Below, piece by piece: positions 12,101-27,100 of a DNA stretch of 64,000 nucleotides. Numbering within the stretch: position 1 is the stretch's first letter; each line of letters opens with the position of its first letter. Below the pieces are notes generated by a model that worked only from the letters and a program-made list of their open reading frames with translations, had not been told where the DNA came from and did not search any database. The translations under genes were made by a program, and so were the position numbers. The stretch is taken from contig NW_026262581.1 of NCBI RefSeq assembly GCF_021869535.1, positions 79,079,955-79,143,954 of the forward strand, read 5' to 3'. This DNA is from Mytilus californianus. Taxonomy: Eukaryota; Mollusca; Bivalvia; Mytilida; Mytilidae.

Positions 12101-15100
12101 AGATCAACAATTTTAAGTAACCTGATTAGTTTTCTTTAGAGTTAGAATGATCTACTTCAAGGTTATGTCCTGATCTACAAATTATTCCAGTTTATGCATA
12201 TTTTGAATAAACTGTAAAAACTGACAGGTTCATCAAGCAAAAGATAATTTCTGCATGAATATAGTTGTTTTTTCAATGGAATCCTTGTGTTTTTACCAAA
12301 TAAAAAATTCAAGCTTGTGGGAAAAATTTCAAGAAAATGTTTTAAACACTTATTGAAGTGATTACATTTTTATACGACCGCAAACAAATTTTTGTGGTCG
12401 TATATTGGTATGACGTTGGCGTCTTCGTCGTCGTCGTTGTCGTCATCCGAAGACACATTAGTTTTCGCACTCTAACTTTAGTTTAAGTGAATGGATCTCA
12501 ATGAAATTTTACCATAAAGTTCAATACCACAAAAGGAAGGTTGGGATTGATTTTGGGGGTTATGGTACCAACAGTTAAGGAATTAGGGGCCAAAAATAAG
12601 CATTTTTGTAACTTCCAGACATAACTTGTGTGTAAGTGTATGGATCTCTCTGACATTGTACCACAAGGTTCCATATCACAAAGGGAATGCTGGGATTGAT
12701 TTTGGGGGTAATTGTCTCCAAATTTTAGGAATTAGGGGCCAAAAAGGGGCAAAAAACAAGCATTTTTCTAGTTTCATGACAATAACTTGTGTGTAAGCCT
12801 ATGGATCTCTCTGAAATTGTATCACAAGGTTCCATATCACAAAGGGAATGCTGGGATTGATTTTGGGGGTAATTGCCTCCAAATTTTAGGAATTAGGGGC
12901 AAAAAAGGGGCAAAAAACAAGCATTTTTCTAGTTACATGACAATAACTTGTGTGTAAGTGTATGGATCTTTATGAAATTGTATCATAAGGTTCCATATCA
13001 CAAAGGGAATGCTGGGATTGATTTTGGGGGTAATTGCCTCCAAATTTTAGGAATTAGGGGCCAAAAAGGGGCAAAAAACAAGCATTTTTCTAGTTTCATG
13101 ACAATAACTTGTGTGTAAGTGTATGGATCTTTATGAAATTGTACTACAAGGTTCCATATCACACAGGGAAAGCTTGAATTGAGTTTCGGGATAATTGCCC
13201 AAAAAGTTTTGGAATTAGGGGCCAAAAAGGGGCCAAAAATAAGCATTTTTTTCTAGTTTCCAGACAATAACTTGTGTTCAAGTTTATGGATCTCTCTGAA
13301 ATTGTACTGCAAGGTACCATACCACAGAGGGAAGGCTGGGATTGATTTTGGGGGTAATTACTTCAAAATTTTAGTAATTAGGGGCCATAAAAGGGCAAAA
13401 AAACAAGCATTTTTTTAGTTTCAGGACAATAACTTGTGTGTAAGTGTATGGATCTTTATGAAACTGTACTGCAAGGTTCCATATCACAAAGGGAAAGCTG
13501 GGTTTGAGTTTGGGGTAATTGCCTTAAATGTTTAGGAATTTGGGGCCAAAAAACAAGCATTTTTCTAGTTTCCAAACAATAACTTGTGTTCAAGTGTATG
13601 GATCTCTCTGAAATTGTACTGCAAGGTACCATACCACAAAGGGAAGGCTGGGATTGAGTTTGGGGGTAATTCCCTCAAAATTTTAGTAATTAGGGGCCAT
13701 AAAAGGGCAAAAAAACAAGCATTTTTCTAGTTTCAGGACAATAACTTGTGTGTAAGTGTATGGATCTTTATGAAATTGTACTGCAAGGTTCCATATCACA
13801 AAGGGAAAGCTGGGTTTGAGTTTGGGGGTAATTGCCCTAAACGTTTAGGAATTTGGGGCCAAAAAGGGGCAAAAAAACAAGCATTTTTCTAGTTTCCAAA
13901 CAATAACTTGTGTTCAAGTGTATGGATCTCTCTGAAATTGTGCTGCAAGGTACCATACCACAAAGGGAAGGCTGGGATTGAGTTTGGGGGTGATGAATGA
14001 TAAGGGGGTTCAAAAAATTTGGGGGGTGGATTTTTTTTTCCTTTTTTTTCTTTAAAATTTACCATTTTAAATTGGTTATTTCTGATTTATATATAAAAGC
14101 AAATAATAATGATATGGTTTGAATAGGTAAATTAAATTTTTTAAAGTTCTTAGACCACTTTCATTCTGTGTCAGAAACCTATGCTGTGTCAAATATTTAA
14201 TTACAATCCAAATCCAGTGCTGTATCAAGCTTGAATGTTGTGTCCATACTTGCCCCAACTGTTCAGGGTTCGACCTCTGCGGTCGTATCAAGCTGTGCCC
14301 CAGCGGAGCATTTTATTACTTCTCAAATTACTTGTTTCAGTGATTTTAAAAAGTCTGTGTTTATTTTTGTGAAATTTTTTGATTTTTCAAAGCCAAAATC
14401 ACTTAAAGATTTGATTCTGAAATCACTTGTGTAAGTAGTAAATCCTGGCCGACTAATAGATTGTGAATCTCAAAGTTAAATGAATGTCATATTTATTGTT
14501 AGTATTAGTTTCAGTTGGTAACAGTTGGGACAGACAATATTTTTTGATCCATTGTTGATTCATGTAAGAACCTGTTAGTTGTTTAAGGCCATATCATAGT
14601 ACCTTGTACCATTTCCACATTTTCTCTGGCCTTTACATTAGTGGAATCAAGAATATTTATATAAGAAATAGCAAATTCTGTTTACAGGAGTCCTACTGCT
14701 AAAAGGAAAAGCAAGTCCCCTCCTAAAAAAAGATCTAAGACTCCAGAAAAGAAACGTTCTAGAAGCAAGTCTCATCATAAGTCTCTATCACCACCCAAGT
14801 TAGAGAGGGAAGTGTCACCATCAGAAAAAGAAGGAGGATCACCAAGCAGGTATAATATTTATACACACATACATTATGGTTGTTGTTTATGTTTTGAGAG
14901 TGTGTTTGTGTGTTGTGTTTTACCTTTATAGCTAATGATTTATGTAGATATATGAGATTTATATTAATAGCTTCTTAAACTAAAAAACTGAAGATTGGAT
15001 TTATGATAATATGTACTAGATTAAAAAAAAGTGGGGTCACTGTGACTTGTTTAACAAAAGAATTATATATTTATAACTGGCTATAAAAAATTGTTAACAA

Positions 15101-18100
15101 AATAAAATACTTTTGAACAGCCTCAAATACCAATATATTCAGATTTTACAACTCAAATTTAAGCACTAACACTCACTGCTTGCCTGTACACAGTTTGCTG
15201 TGTTTCTATCTCTGGTCCATTTCTATTGTTATAGAGAAGTTAACCAACCAGATCCAGCATCTATTTCAAGGTAAACAGTATAATACAGCTTTTTAATGGG
15301 AGAGGTTTTTCTTTGTTTTATCATTTTCATTATAATAAATCATCCAGATAATCTAATGATCTTTTTTGTATATTAGAATTAGAAACATATGATCTCCATG
15401 TAATTGCTTGTAACTCATTTATTATCATGGTGGTGTATTATGGTTATGATCTTAAATTGATTACATTTTGAAAAGTATAAATTTTTACGTTATAAGTTTT
15501 ATAAAATTTTGAGTGTAATCAATAGCATATCTTAATTTTTGATATTTTTGATATTATTTATATTTAACAAAATTTTGTTGTAAAAATATATTTTACATTC
15601 TGACTTTAGATAATCTTTTAAGAAAATTATGTCAGGGTATTTTTATGTCTTCACCAGGTCACTTGTTTTTAGGAGGGGGGTCTTTGTAAATCTGTCAGAG
15701 TGAGTTGCTAAGACCAAATCTTCAATGGTTTATATTTGATGGGAACAAAACGTGACACCAAACTCTATTCTGAATACTGATTTTTTTTCCAATGGACCTA
15801 CTTTTACTTTAGTCCTGACCTATGATCATGATGATAACTAAGAAAATCTCAATACATAGTATGTAAACAAATCTCTAACATTGACACTTCTTTGTCAACT
15901 TGACTAGTGGAATATATTAAATTAATTTGTTGACGGTTTCATTTTTTATTACAATCCTTCATTATTTTGAAAAGTTCCTATGTACAATGGCAAATCAGGA
16001 TATTTTGTTGTAGGGATATTTATGCATATTCCCCCCCCCCCCCCCCCCCTTTCCCACCCCCAAAAAACGATTTTAGTTTTAAAGATTGTTTAATGAGTGT
16101 TGTGTGTGACTAGTTTATATGCAAAACAAAAATTAAAATGACAGCGAATACAAAACATCAAAGACAAACGTAATTAGGATTCAAAGAGGAAAGATTATTC
16201 TTAAAAAAAAATTGCAATAGTTTGATGGTAGAACTGAGGGTAAATGATTTATGTTTTGTTGCAATAATCAATCGATCTTGTAATTTTAGAATTTGATATC
16301 ATTTGATGAACTAACTCTTTTAATCATATAATTAGTGTAATTACTTTTTTCCCTTTGATATGAATTATTATATATGCACCAATTTTAACTGTTTTATTAT
16401 AATTATTATTGATAATCAAAAACTTACATTTATCTACATATAATTTTGATGTGCTTATACTTTGCTCTTTCATCTGAATTCCTGAATAAATCAAATATGA
16501 CTATACTAAATAACTGTATAGTTAGTGTTAGACACAAATTCGACTGCAGTTTAATTCAATTTGGAACAAAACTTTGTGTAACTCCTTGCAACAATGTTTA
16601 CTTTTGTTTATTTAGAATCTGTGTCAATTGTTTTATTATCTATATAGTAACAGTTCGTTATCACAAGTGACATATATTTTTTAAGAATGTTCACTCCTCG
16701 GTTTTAAAATAACAAGCTTTTTAAAATACTGTTATAAATTGATAGTATATAAATAGTAGAACTTTAGAAGTAGAAAAAAAATGATAGGTCTGTGTGCTTA
16801 TTTTTGAAATATAATCAATTGAAAACTTGGCGGGCAATAATTCTCTCTCTAAGATTTTTCATACATTTAACATTGGCATTTTTTTTCTTTCAAAAACTGT
16901 GAAAAAATGAAAATGATTTTATAAGATTTTCAAAAATGGCCTTTTAAACTATATGTAAAAATTATGAAAAGAAAAGTAGGGTTAGTAGGCAAACTTTTTT
17001 TGTGCACTACATGAATAAAACTAGAGGATTCCGAATATCTGACAAAAAGTCAAAAACAAGAGTAGCAAACATCCTTAAAACCTCTTTTTTTACATTTTTC
17101 AGTAGTTTAGGCAACTTCATTTTATCATCATCAATAAATTTATCATAATTATTATAATTCATTTTAAACTTTTTCCCTCTGTATTTTTAGATGTAGTTTG
17201 AATCTTAATGGCATGTTCTTATATTTAATTAAATTCCACAATTTTAATCCATATTCATGTGAAAACTTACTCTATAAATTTCCATAGAAAACATCATTTC
17301 GATAGCAAAATAAACAAGTAACTTGTGGCAATGTGCAGCATTTTTTCTTATGAGGAGAATATGAAAAGAAAAAAAAACAAAAAAAGTTTTGTTCAATTGA
17401 AATTACAAGAATTGAACATTACAAGTATTGATGAATTAAATAATGCCTGAAATGGACAGACTGCTCACAAACTTATTATGATAGTTTTTACTTTGGTGTC
17501 AATAAGATGACCCAGTGCACACATAGATCTATTATTTCAACAAAAAAAGAATGCTTAATCCTGTAGTAAATTTTGTAGTTGATTAAATTTTTCTGAATTT
17601 TCAAAGTATTATTTATCTGAGAACAGTTTTTCTTCTGAAGTGATGATTGTACAGTTGTGATGCAACTTTAGTCAATTGTCTTGTGACTTTTATTTGGAGT
17701 CATCATGGTGAAATTAACAATTTCTAAATAGTTCTCAATATGCTAAGTAATAGTACAATATTTGATAATTTTCTAAGACAGTCACAAGACAGCTATCTTT
17801 GAATTATTAATGATCTTTTTATCTTGATGTACTAATTAATTATCAAAAGAAATATTTTGATCCGAAAGTAAGTAGTAATATCCATTTTTCATTTTTTTCT
17901 CATGATTTTTCCCTCTCCTGTAGATATTTCATGCATTTTTGAACTTTGATAGAAGAAACATTTTATTTTGAAACCTTATGTACAATTGTTTTACAATAAG
18001 TTTTCTGTTTTACTAGTGATGGTCCTCCTGCAATGATAAAACAGGAATATGAAAGGTAATAGAATATATGCTTGTGACTTCTGCTTTCTGTTTTATTTTT

Positions 18101-21100
18101 TTATTTATTTTCTCTTTTCATACATTTGTCACCTTTATACACTAACAAATTTTCACATACAAATGTATATTTCTTTTGATTATACAACATTGTTCTGAAA
18201 CAGGAATGCAACATAAAAGTTCTAATATCAGTGGAAAAAGTTTCATTGTGCATAGTGTTCTTGGTTTCTAAATTTGTCATTTGTGTACGCATTAAAGTCA
18301 AATTTCATAAAGAGATCACTTGTGCGACTTTAAAAAAGGTCTGATAAAATGGCGGATCTTTAACTCTTGGTTAAAAGTATCTGGAATTAAATATGAAGTA
18401 CAGTGACCTATTTTTGGATGATCCAGATTTATCTTTATCTTACTGTTACTCTTGCCCAATTTGATGGACTTTTATGCCCCCGCCGAAGTGGAGGGGGCAT
18501 TAAGTTTTACCCTTGTCCGTCCGTACATCCATCCGTCCGTCCGTCCATCCGTACGTCCCAAAATTGGTTTCCGTTCTCTAAATTAAGTTTGCCTCAACCA
18601 AATGTTATCAAACTAATACACAATGTTTATTACCACAAAACACAGATCAAGTTTGAATTTTGGTGGCGTCACTTTGACCATTCTAGAGTTATGCCCATTT
18701 ATAAATGGAAAAATTTGAAAAATTTTCATTTCCGTTCTCTAACTTAAGTTTGCCTCATCCAAATGTTATGAAACTTATACACAATGCTTATTACCACAAG
18801 AGTGCACACGCTGAAATGTCTCGCCTTCTTTACTAATCATTGATATTATGTTGATAGTCCTAAATATAAAGCTTTATTACAACTGTCACATAAACTTAAC
18901 ATTAACCAAGTAAACTAAACATTGACCAATGAACCATGAAAATGAGGTCAAGGTCAGATGAACCATGCTAGGCAGGCATGTACAGCTAACAATTCTTCCA
19001 TACAACAAATATAGTTGACCTATTGCATATAGTATTAGAAAAAAAGACCAAAACTCAAACACTTAACTTTGACCACTGAACCATGAAAATGAGGTCAAGG
19101 TCAGATGACACCTGCCAGCTAGACATGTACACCTTACAATCATTCCATACACCAAATATAGTAGACCTATTGCATACAGTATTAGAAAAAAAGACCAAAA
19201 CTCAAACACTTAACTTTGACCACTGAACCATGAAAATGAGGTCAAGGTCAGATGACACCTGCCAGCTAGACATGTACACCTTACAATCATTCCATACACC
19301 AAATATAGTAGACCAATTGCATACAGTATTAGAAAAAAAGACCAAAACTCAAAAACTTAATTTTGACCACTGAACCATGAAAATGAGGTCAAGGTCAGAT
19401 GACACCTGCCAGCTAGACATGTACACCTTACAATCATTCCATACACCAAATATAGTAGACCTATTGCATACAGTATAAAAAAAATAGACCAAAACACAAA
19501 AACTTAACTATAACCACTGAACCATGAAAATGAGGTCAAGGTCAGATGACACCTGCCAGTTGGACATGTACACCTTACAGTCCTTCCATACATCGAATAT
19601 ACGAACCATGAAAATGAGGTCAAGGACATTGGACATGTGACTGACAGAAACTTCTTAACATGAGGCATCCATATACAAAGTATGAAGCATCAAGGTCTTC
19701 CACCTTCTAAAATATAAAGCTTTTAAGAACTTAGCTAACGCCGCTGCCGCCACCGGATCACTATCCCTATGTCGAGCTTTCTGCGACAAAAGTCGCAGGC
19801 TCGACAACAATACACAGATCAAGTTTGAATTATGGGGGCGTCACTTTTACTGTTCTAGAGTTATGCCCCTTTACAAATGGAAAAATTGCTAAATTTTTCA
19901 TTTTTTTTCCAAAAATATCAAGTCATTATTCAAGTAATTTTTGTCAAGCCTGCGACTTTTGTCACAGAAAGCTCGACATAGGGATAGTGATCCTGCGGTG
20001 GCGGCGGTGTTAGCTAACTTCTTAAAAGCTTTTTATTTTAGAAGGTGGAAGATCTGGATGCTTCATACTTTGTATATGGATGCCTCATGTTACGAAGTTT
20101 CCGTCAGTCACATGTCCAATGTCCTTGACCTCATTTTCATGGTTCAGTGACTACTTGAAAAAAAAGTTAACATTTTTTGTAATGTTAAATTCTCTCTTAT
20201 TATAAGTAGTAGGATAACTATATTTGGTATGTGCGTACCTTGCAAGATCCTCATGCCCGTCAGACAGTTTTCACTTGACCTTGACCTCATTTCATGGATC
20301 AGTGAACAAGGTTAAGTTTTGGTGGTCAAGTCCATATCTCAGATAGCAATAGGTCTAGTATATTCGGTGTATGGAAGGACTGTAAGGTGTACATGTCCAA
20401 CTGGCAGGTGTCATCTGACCTTGACCTCATTTTCATGGTTCAGTGGTTATAGTTAAGTTTTTGTGTTTTGGTCTGTTTTTCTTATACTGTATGCAATAGG
20501 TCTACTATATTTGGTGTATGGAATGATTGTAAGGTGTACATGTCTAGCTGGCTGTGTGTCATCTGACCTTGACCTTGTTTTCATTGTTCATTGGTCAAAG
20601 TTAAGTTTTTGAGTTTTGGTCTTTTTTTCTAACCCTATATGCAATAGGTCAACTATATTTGGTGTATGGAAATATTTTATGATCTATATGTCAGTCGCGC
20701 AGGTTTTATATGACCTTGACCTCATTTTCACGGTTCATTGCTCAGTGTTAAGTTTTTGTGTTTTGGTCTGTTTTTCTTAAACTATAAGCAATAGGTCAAC
20801 TATATTTGTTATATAGAAGAATTGTTTACTGTACATGTCTGCCTGGCATGGTTCATCTGACCTTGACCTCATTTTCATGTCTCATTGGTCAATGTTTAGT
20901 TTTCTTGGTTAATGTTAAGTTTATGTGACAGTTGTAATTAAGTTTATATTTAGGACTATCAACATAATATCAATGATTAGTAAAGAAGGCGAGACATTTC
21001 AGCGTGTGCACTCTTGTTAAAATTGGAGTTATCTTCCTTTGTCCATGATTATAGTATAATCAACTACAATCAATGCTTTATACAATGCAATGTTTAATTT

Positions 21101-24100
21101 TGCCTTTCACTGATAAAACACAGATCAAGTTGAATTTGGGTAGTGTCACTTTAACCATTATTGAGTTATGCCCCTTTATAAATCGAAAAATTGCTAAATT
21201 TTTAGTTTCCATTCTGTAACTTAAGTTTGCCCCAACCAAACATTATGAAACCTATACACAATACTCATTACCACAAAACTAAGATCAAGTACAAATATTG
21301 TTTCCGTTCTCTAACTTTAGTTTACCTCAACCAAATGTTATGAAACTTATACACAATGCTTATTACTGCATAATACAGATTAAGTACGAAATTCGATGGC
21401 TTCACTTTTACTATTCTTGAGTTATGTCCCTTTATAAACATAAAAATTGCCAAATTTTTCGTTTCTGTTCTTTAACTTTAGTTTGTCCCAACCAAATGTT
21501 ATAAAACTTATACACAACCGTTCTAGAGTTATGCGTGTTTACAAATAGAAAAATTGCTGAATTTTTCGTTTCTGTCTCTTCTTAAGTTAGCCTCAATCAA
21601 ATGTTATGAGACTTACACACAATGCTTATTACCACAAAACTCAGATCAAGTTCAAATTTGGGTAGCATCACTTTTACCATTCTTCAGTTATGTCCCTTTA
21701 TAGCTATATGATATGCAAGCGGGGCATCATCTGTGGCCACATGTGGACATAATCCACATTTATTTTAAATACTGTTGACTGTTGAAGTAATGGACTGGTA
21801 CAATACTTGTGCACTTCCAGTAGTAGTTACTTTGGATAGTCACATTACAGATATTAATATGCAGATATACTGGTCAATTTGATGTCAAGAATGAATTAAG
21901 TTTTATGGAGAGAAGAAGAAGTCATATTTTTGAACCTTTATTTATATTTATGAATCACCCAAATTTTTTCTTGTCACATCGTTTGAGATTCTTATTTATT
22001 TCTAGAAATGGTTTCATTTTCATACTCATTTGAATATATTAAAAAAAAAAAGTAATAAAAAAGGGAGGCAGACATTACCAAACTTAAACGAACTGACAAC
22101 ACTATGCCAAAAATACCGAAAAACAATGAAAAGACAAACAGCAGTCTACAAAACGCAACATAAAAAACTTAAGACTGAGCAACAGCAACCCTGCCAAAAA
22201 CGGGGGGTGATCTGGGGAGCTCCAGAAAGGTTAGCAGATCAAATCTCCAAACATTATGACGCATGATCACATATTCCCTAAAGTTACTACCAATGTTTTT
22301 TCTTTGTTCTATTTATAATATAGTCAACACAAAGAACCTGTAGAAACCACTGCACCCAGAAAAAGGTAACGCATGATCAAAACACACTTATCATCTGTAT
22401 TTATCTCCCTTTATAACTACTGTTGTTCATTAAGACAATATGCTAGAAAACTAAATGTATACATATGGAAAAGAAAGATTAATAATTTCATCTGCATTGA
22501 TGATTTTAAAATTTGGACATTGGTAAAACACATATATTGAATTATAAAGATAGGCAACTTTATTTCTGAAATTATGTAGAATAATAATGTTTTAGAATCT
22601 CTTATCTCCATCATTGGACTCAAGAAAAAAAGATGTATTTACATATAGATTATGTGATGAAAAACAAATAAACTTCAAGTAGATAAAACTTGCATTACAC
22701 AATTAAAAAACAATCAGAAAAATAACAAATACCTTCAATTGTGTTTAAGAGATGTCTGATTAAAGAAACAAAACAAAAATTAAACAACAGCTCTTTTGAA
22801 CAGAACAAAAAAGCCTTGAATATATTCTTTTTACCTTAGAAATAAAAATTAATTATTAAAAATAATTTAATGCTGTAAATTATTGAATTGAGGATTCTTT
22901 CTAAACAGCATATCTGAAATATTTCTTTTTTGTAGAGTTGAAAAATTGTGAAAGACAAAAAATAAATATGATTTGTACAGTTTATTACATAATTTGAAAC
23001 TAAGAAATCAAACCAAGAAAAATTTCTGTAAGATTTACTAAATAGTTATCGTAAAAAAATATTGTTTAAAAGATTATTTTCATCTCTTCAATATTGTCTG
23101 TCAGAGTCTTTTATCTAAACTAATTGTTATTATCAACAACCTCATCAAACTGATCGATAAGAACCACATACAATTATTTGAACTACCCAAGGTTTTAGAT
23201 ATCTTACATCAACCACGAATAAACTTTCCAACAGAAGAAAAACAGCAAATTATTCAAACATAAGTTGAAAAGTTGTTCTTAAGAATTTTGCAGGGTTATC
23301 ATTGCATAGGATTGCATAGGAAACTTTTAAATTGCTAAAATTTGACTTCAACCCTTTAATTGAAAAGTTTTTATATTTCAGGTCTGTAAGCAGAAGTCGT
23401 AGCAAAACTCCACCAAAGAAACGCTCCAGTCCTCCAAGGAGAAGAAAGTCAAGAAGTAGATCTCCAAAAAGAACTTCCAGCAGGAGATCCAGAAGTAGGA
23501 GTAGAGAGTTAGTATATTTATTTTTATAATATGTCCTAAAAATTTCGACCATGTAATACTGTGGAATCATTATTAATCATTTCGTGGATGTGGTCAATAA
23601 ATTAAAACCACAAATTTGTAAAAAAATTTAATGAAATAAAAAATTTCAGAAGGTTTATAATGCAGAATTTGTTAAAACCAAGAAATACAGTTTCCTCGAA
23701 AAAGACTATTTTTCATCAATCCACGAAAAATGTTACCTAAAAACTGAATCCACAGTATAATGTCATTTGAATTATAAATGAGTAAGTTTACTATGGACAA
23801 AAGAAATTTTAGGTTGTTTGTTGCTTTTATACGGTTTCAACTTATGTTTGATTTAAAAAAAAAAAAAAATCCCATAGTGAACTTACTGTCAATGTAAGGA
23901 TTATTCCATTAAAATGGATGTGGAAGGGACTCTAAAATCTCCACATAACCAACATACTTTGAGTATATGCATATATCAAATGGAAAAATTCTCTTAATTG
24001 ATTAAAGACTGATGTTAAAAAAGCATCCTTCCAGCCCTTAAATACTCATTTTAATAGAATAGTTCTAAGTTTAACATGGTGTTTTTATGTGACTTTGAAA

Positions 24101-27100
24101 ATGATTAACATAATAATAAAACTTACATGTGATGGCTCATCGGTGAATGTTTCATCTTAATCTAAAATAAATAATTTGGGCTAAAAAACAAACAAAAATC
24201 ATTTCCATCATACACATTGTTATAGACCATGGAGTACAAGTTTGGATTTGTTTTGACAAATTTGAAAAGTATCAAGAGTCATGCCCTTTATTTTCATGAA
24301 TTCTTCTATTTTGATGTTGTCTTTTATGATAAATGTGAAGGAAAATATTTTATTACTATTTCTATTTTGGGCTTGGAATGGTCTTTCAAACTTGATTTTT
24401 TTCTCTTCAAAAATTCCAATTTGATATATTCAAAATCATCACATGTATGTTTAGAAAACAGACGGGTGCAATTAAAATTAAAAAAAAAAAAAATGATTAT
24501 TTTGTCATTTTTCATTTATTACTTCTTTAATGGTTTGTTTTGATTTATTACAGAATTTTAAAAACATGAGCTACATCTAATAGAAATACACGAAATTCAA
24601 AAAAATGATACCTAAAATATACTCATATAAGAGTTTATAGTGAGTAAGCATTTACTGTATTCCAAAAGATTTTTCTTCCTGAAAATAAAACTTCATGTAT
24701 TTTGTGAGGTTATTTCTATCTGGTTTAGCTCATAAAAAAGATATTTCATGACATTTTTCTATGTACTGCTATTTTTTACTGTAGTGTACCAAAAGACAAA
24801 CACAAAAGTGATAAGTCAGCAGAAAGGTAACATACTTAGAACTTTAAGTTCTGTTACCCTGCTTACAGTTTTTGGTTGGTGATGGCTTTCTTCAGTTTTG
24901 TCCCACATCAGTTTATTGATTTTATTAAATAGGAAGTTTGATGTCATCAGAGATAGGTTAAGAGTGTTATCCTTAATTTAGCACCAAATACAATTGTTTG
25001 TGTTTCATTTATATTGTTTAACCTGATCAATTTGAAGATTTGAAATGAGGTTTTGATCACCTAATTCTATTTTATTTTCCGCTTAAAAAAGAATTAGTTT
25101 TGGTAGATTGACATTTACTGTTTATGAGTTATGGTGCTTTTCTATCAGAAATTCTGTTTTCTTTCCTATGTGTTTAATGATGGAGAGACACTTTTTGGCT
25201 CACCTGGCCGAATTGCCAAGTGAGCTTTTCTCATCATTTTGCATTTCTCTTCGTTGTCATTGTCCTTTAAATTTTACAAAAATCTTCTCTGAAACTACTG
25301 GGCCAAATTTAACCAAACTTGGCCACAATCATTAGAGGGGTATCTTATTTTAAAAATGTATCCAATGACCCTGCCTGTCAACCAAGATGGCTGATTTGGC
25401 TTAAAATAGAACATAGGGGTAAAATGCAAGTTTTGTCTAATATCTTGAAAACAGCTATGAATAGAGAAAATCTGACCGGTGTCAAAATGTTGAGAATGAT
25501 GAGATCTACCACCTGTATATTTATGTCCAAACTGTCAGATGACTTCTTATAGAAGTTATTGCCCTGAAATGTCAAATTGATCAATGTTTTTAGTCCCCTA
25601 CTGACGAAGTTGAAGGAGACTTTAGGTTTGCACTCCGTCTGTCTGTCTGTCTGTCCGTCCGTCAGTCTGGCAAATCAGTTTTCCACACTTTTTTTCTTCA
25701 TGCTTGAAGATGTTGATTTGATATTTGGTGTATTGTTTTATCTAGACACGTTACAGATCAAGTTCGAATTTTGTTCCGGTCTGATGGTTTTGTGCAGAGT
25801 TATGGTCCTTTGACTTAGAAAATTCACTCAAATAATCAGTTTTCCGCACTTTTGTCATGCTTTGATGATATTGATTTAAGAATTGGTATATAGTTTTATC
25901 ATGACAAGTTACAGATCAAGTTCGAATTTTCTTCCGGTCTGATGATTTTGTGCAGAGTTATGGTCCTTGGTCACTTAAATAATCAGTTTTCAACACTTTT
26001 TTTCGTCATGCTTGAAGATTTTGACTTGATATTTGTTATATAGTTTACACCATGACAAGTTATAGATCAAGTTAAAATTTTGTTCAAATACAATAAATTG
26101 TTAACCGGTAGGGGACTATGCATATATGTATTGCCATGCAATACTCACAGAATGCTTGTTCATTTTTATTTATTATTTTGAAATTCATAATAGATACAGA
26201 GAAATTTAAGTTAGGATAAATGATCAACAAGTCAAAATCTACAAATAAATCAAACATGACTGAAATCTTCAGTTGACTCCTTATTGAAGTTATTGCCCTT
26301 TAATGACGATTTTCTCCAATTTTTTTGCATTTTTATACAACCGCAAAAATTGAAAATTTTTTGGTCGTATATTGGTATGGCGTTGGCGTCGTCGTCGTCG
26401 TCGTCTGGCGTCGTCCGAAGACACATTGGTTTTCGCACTCTAACTTTAGTTTAAGTGAATGGATCTCCATGAAATTTTACCATAAGGTTCAATACCACGA
26501 AAGGAAGGTTGGGATTGATTTTGGGGGTTATGGTACCAACAGTTAAGGAATTAGGGGCCAAAAAGGGGCCAAAAATAAGCATTTTTGTAACTTCCAGACA
26601 ATAACTTGTGTGTAAGTGTATGGATCTCTCTGACATTGTACCACAAGGTTCCATATCACAAAGGGAAGGCTGTAATTGATTTTGGGGGTAATTGCCTCAA
26701 AATTTTAGGAATTAGGGGCCAAAAAAGGGGCAAAAAACGAGCATTTTTCTAATTTCATGACAATAACTTGTGTGTAAGTGTTTGGATATTTCTGAAATTG
26801 TACTACAAGGTTCCATATCACAAAGGGAAAGCTGGAATTGAGTTTGGGGGTAATTGCCCGAAACGTTTAGGAATTGGGGGCCAAAAAGGGGCCAAATATA
26901 AGCATTTTTCTAGTTTCCAGACAATAACTTGTGTTCAAGTGTATGGATCTCTCTGAAATTGTACTGCAAGGTACCATACCACAAAGGGAAGGCTGGGATT
27001 GAGTTTGGGGGTGATGAATCATAAGGGGGTTCAAAAGATTTGGGGGGGGGGGATTTTTTTTTTTTCTTTTTTTTTCTTTTTTTCCTTTTTTTTTCTTTTA

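Larger units (their letters stand above)
18470..21758 (+). repeat. TTTATGCCCC repeat (copy 2), split by the foldback element
   Basis: It begins TTTTATGCCCCCGCCGAAGT and GGAGGGGGCATTAAGTTTTA, then a GTCCGTCCGTCC/ATCC microsatellite and ~160-bp monomers. It is interrupted at 18796 and continues from 21018 with further diverged monomers. It ends AAGCGGGGCATCATCTGTGG and CACATGTGGACATAATC, the 3' end also seen at 41.28 kb. Confidence 0.75.
24205..25060 (+). repeat. Duplicated intron-exon-intron unit, copy 1
   Basis: Shared landmarks with copies 2 and 3 are CAAGAGT(C/T)ATG, GAAATTCTTCTA-like text, ACATGTATGTTTA, a TTTATTACAGA-like acceptor-like site, TAGAAATACAC, TGGTTTGGCTCAT-like text, then the 42-nt exon and the identical TTAGAACTTTAAGTTCTG downstream. 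Identity is highest at the exon and about 50 bases after it and falls away on both sides. Confidence 0.75.

Noticed and set aside
19807-19941. Loop of the foldback element as a separate gene or RNA
   Set aside because: Its text (ACACAGATCAAGTTTGAATT, AGAGTTATGCCCCTTTACAA) is an ordinary monomer of the TTTATGCCCC repeat.
22030-22266. 78-codon Lys/Gln-rich frame as a small gene or RS-domain exon
   Set aside because: It overlaps a repeat-like stretch, is not flanked by splice sites in phase with exon 14, and has no recognisable motif.
23508-23520. Exon 15 ending at GTATAT or GTAGAG
   Set aside because: Both break the phase needed by exon 16. GTTAGT at 23508 keeps phase 2 and a length divisible by three.
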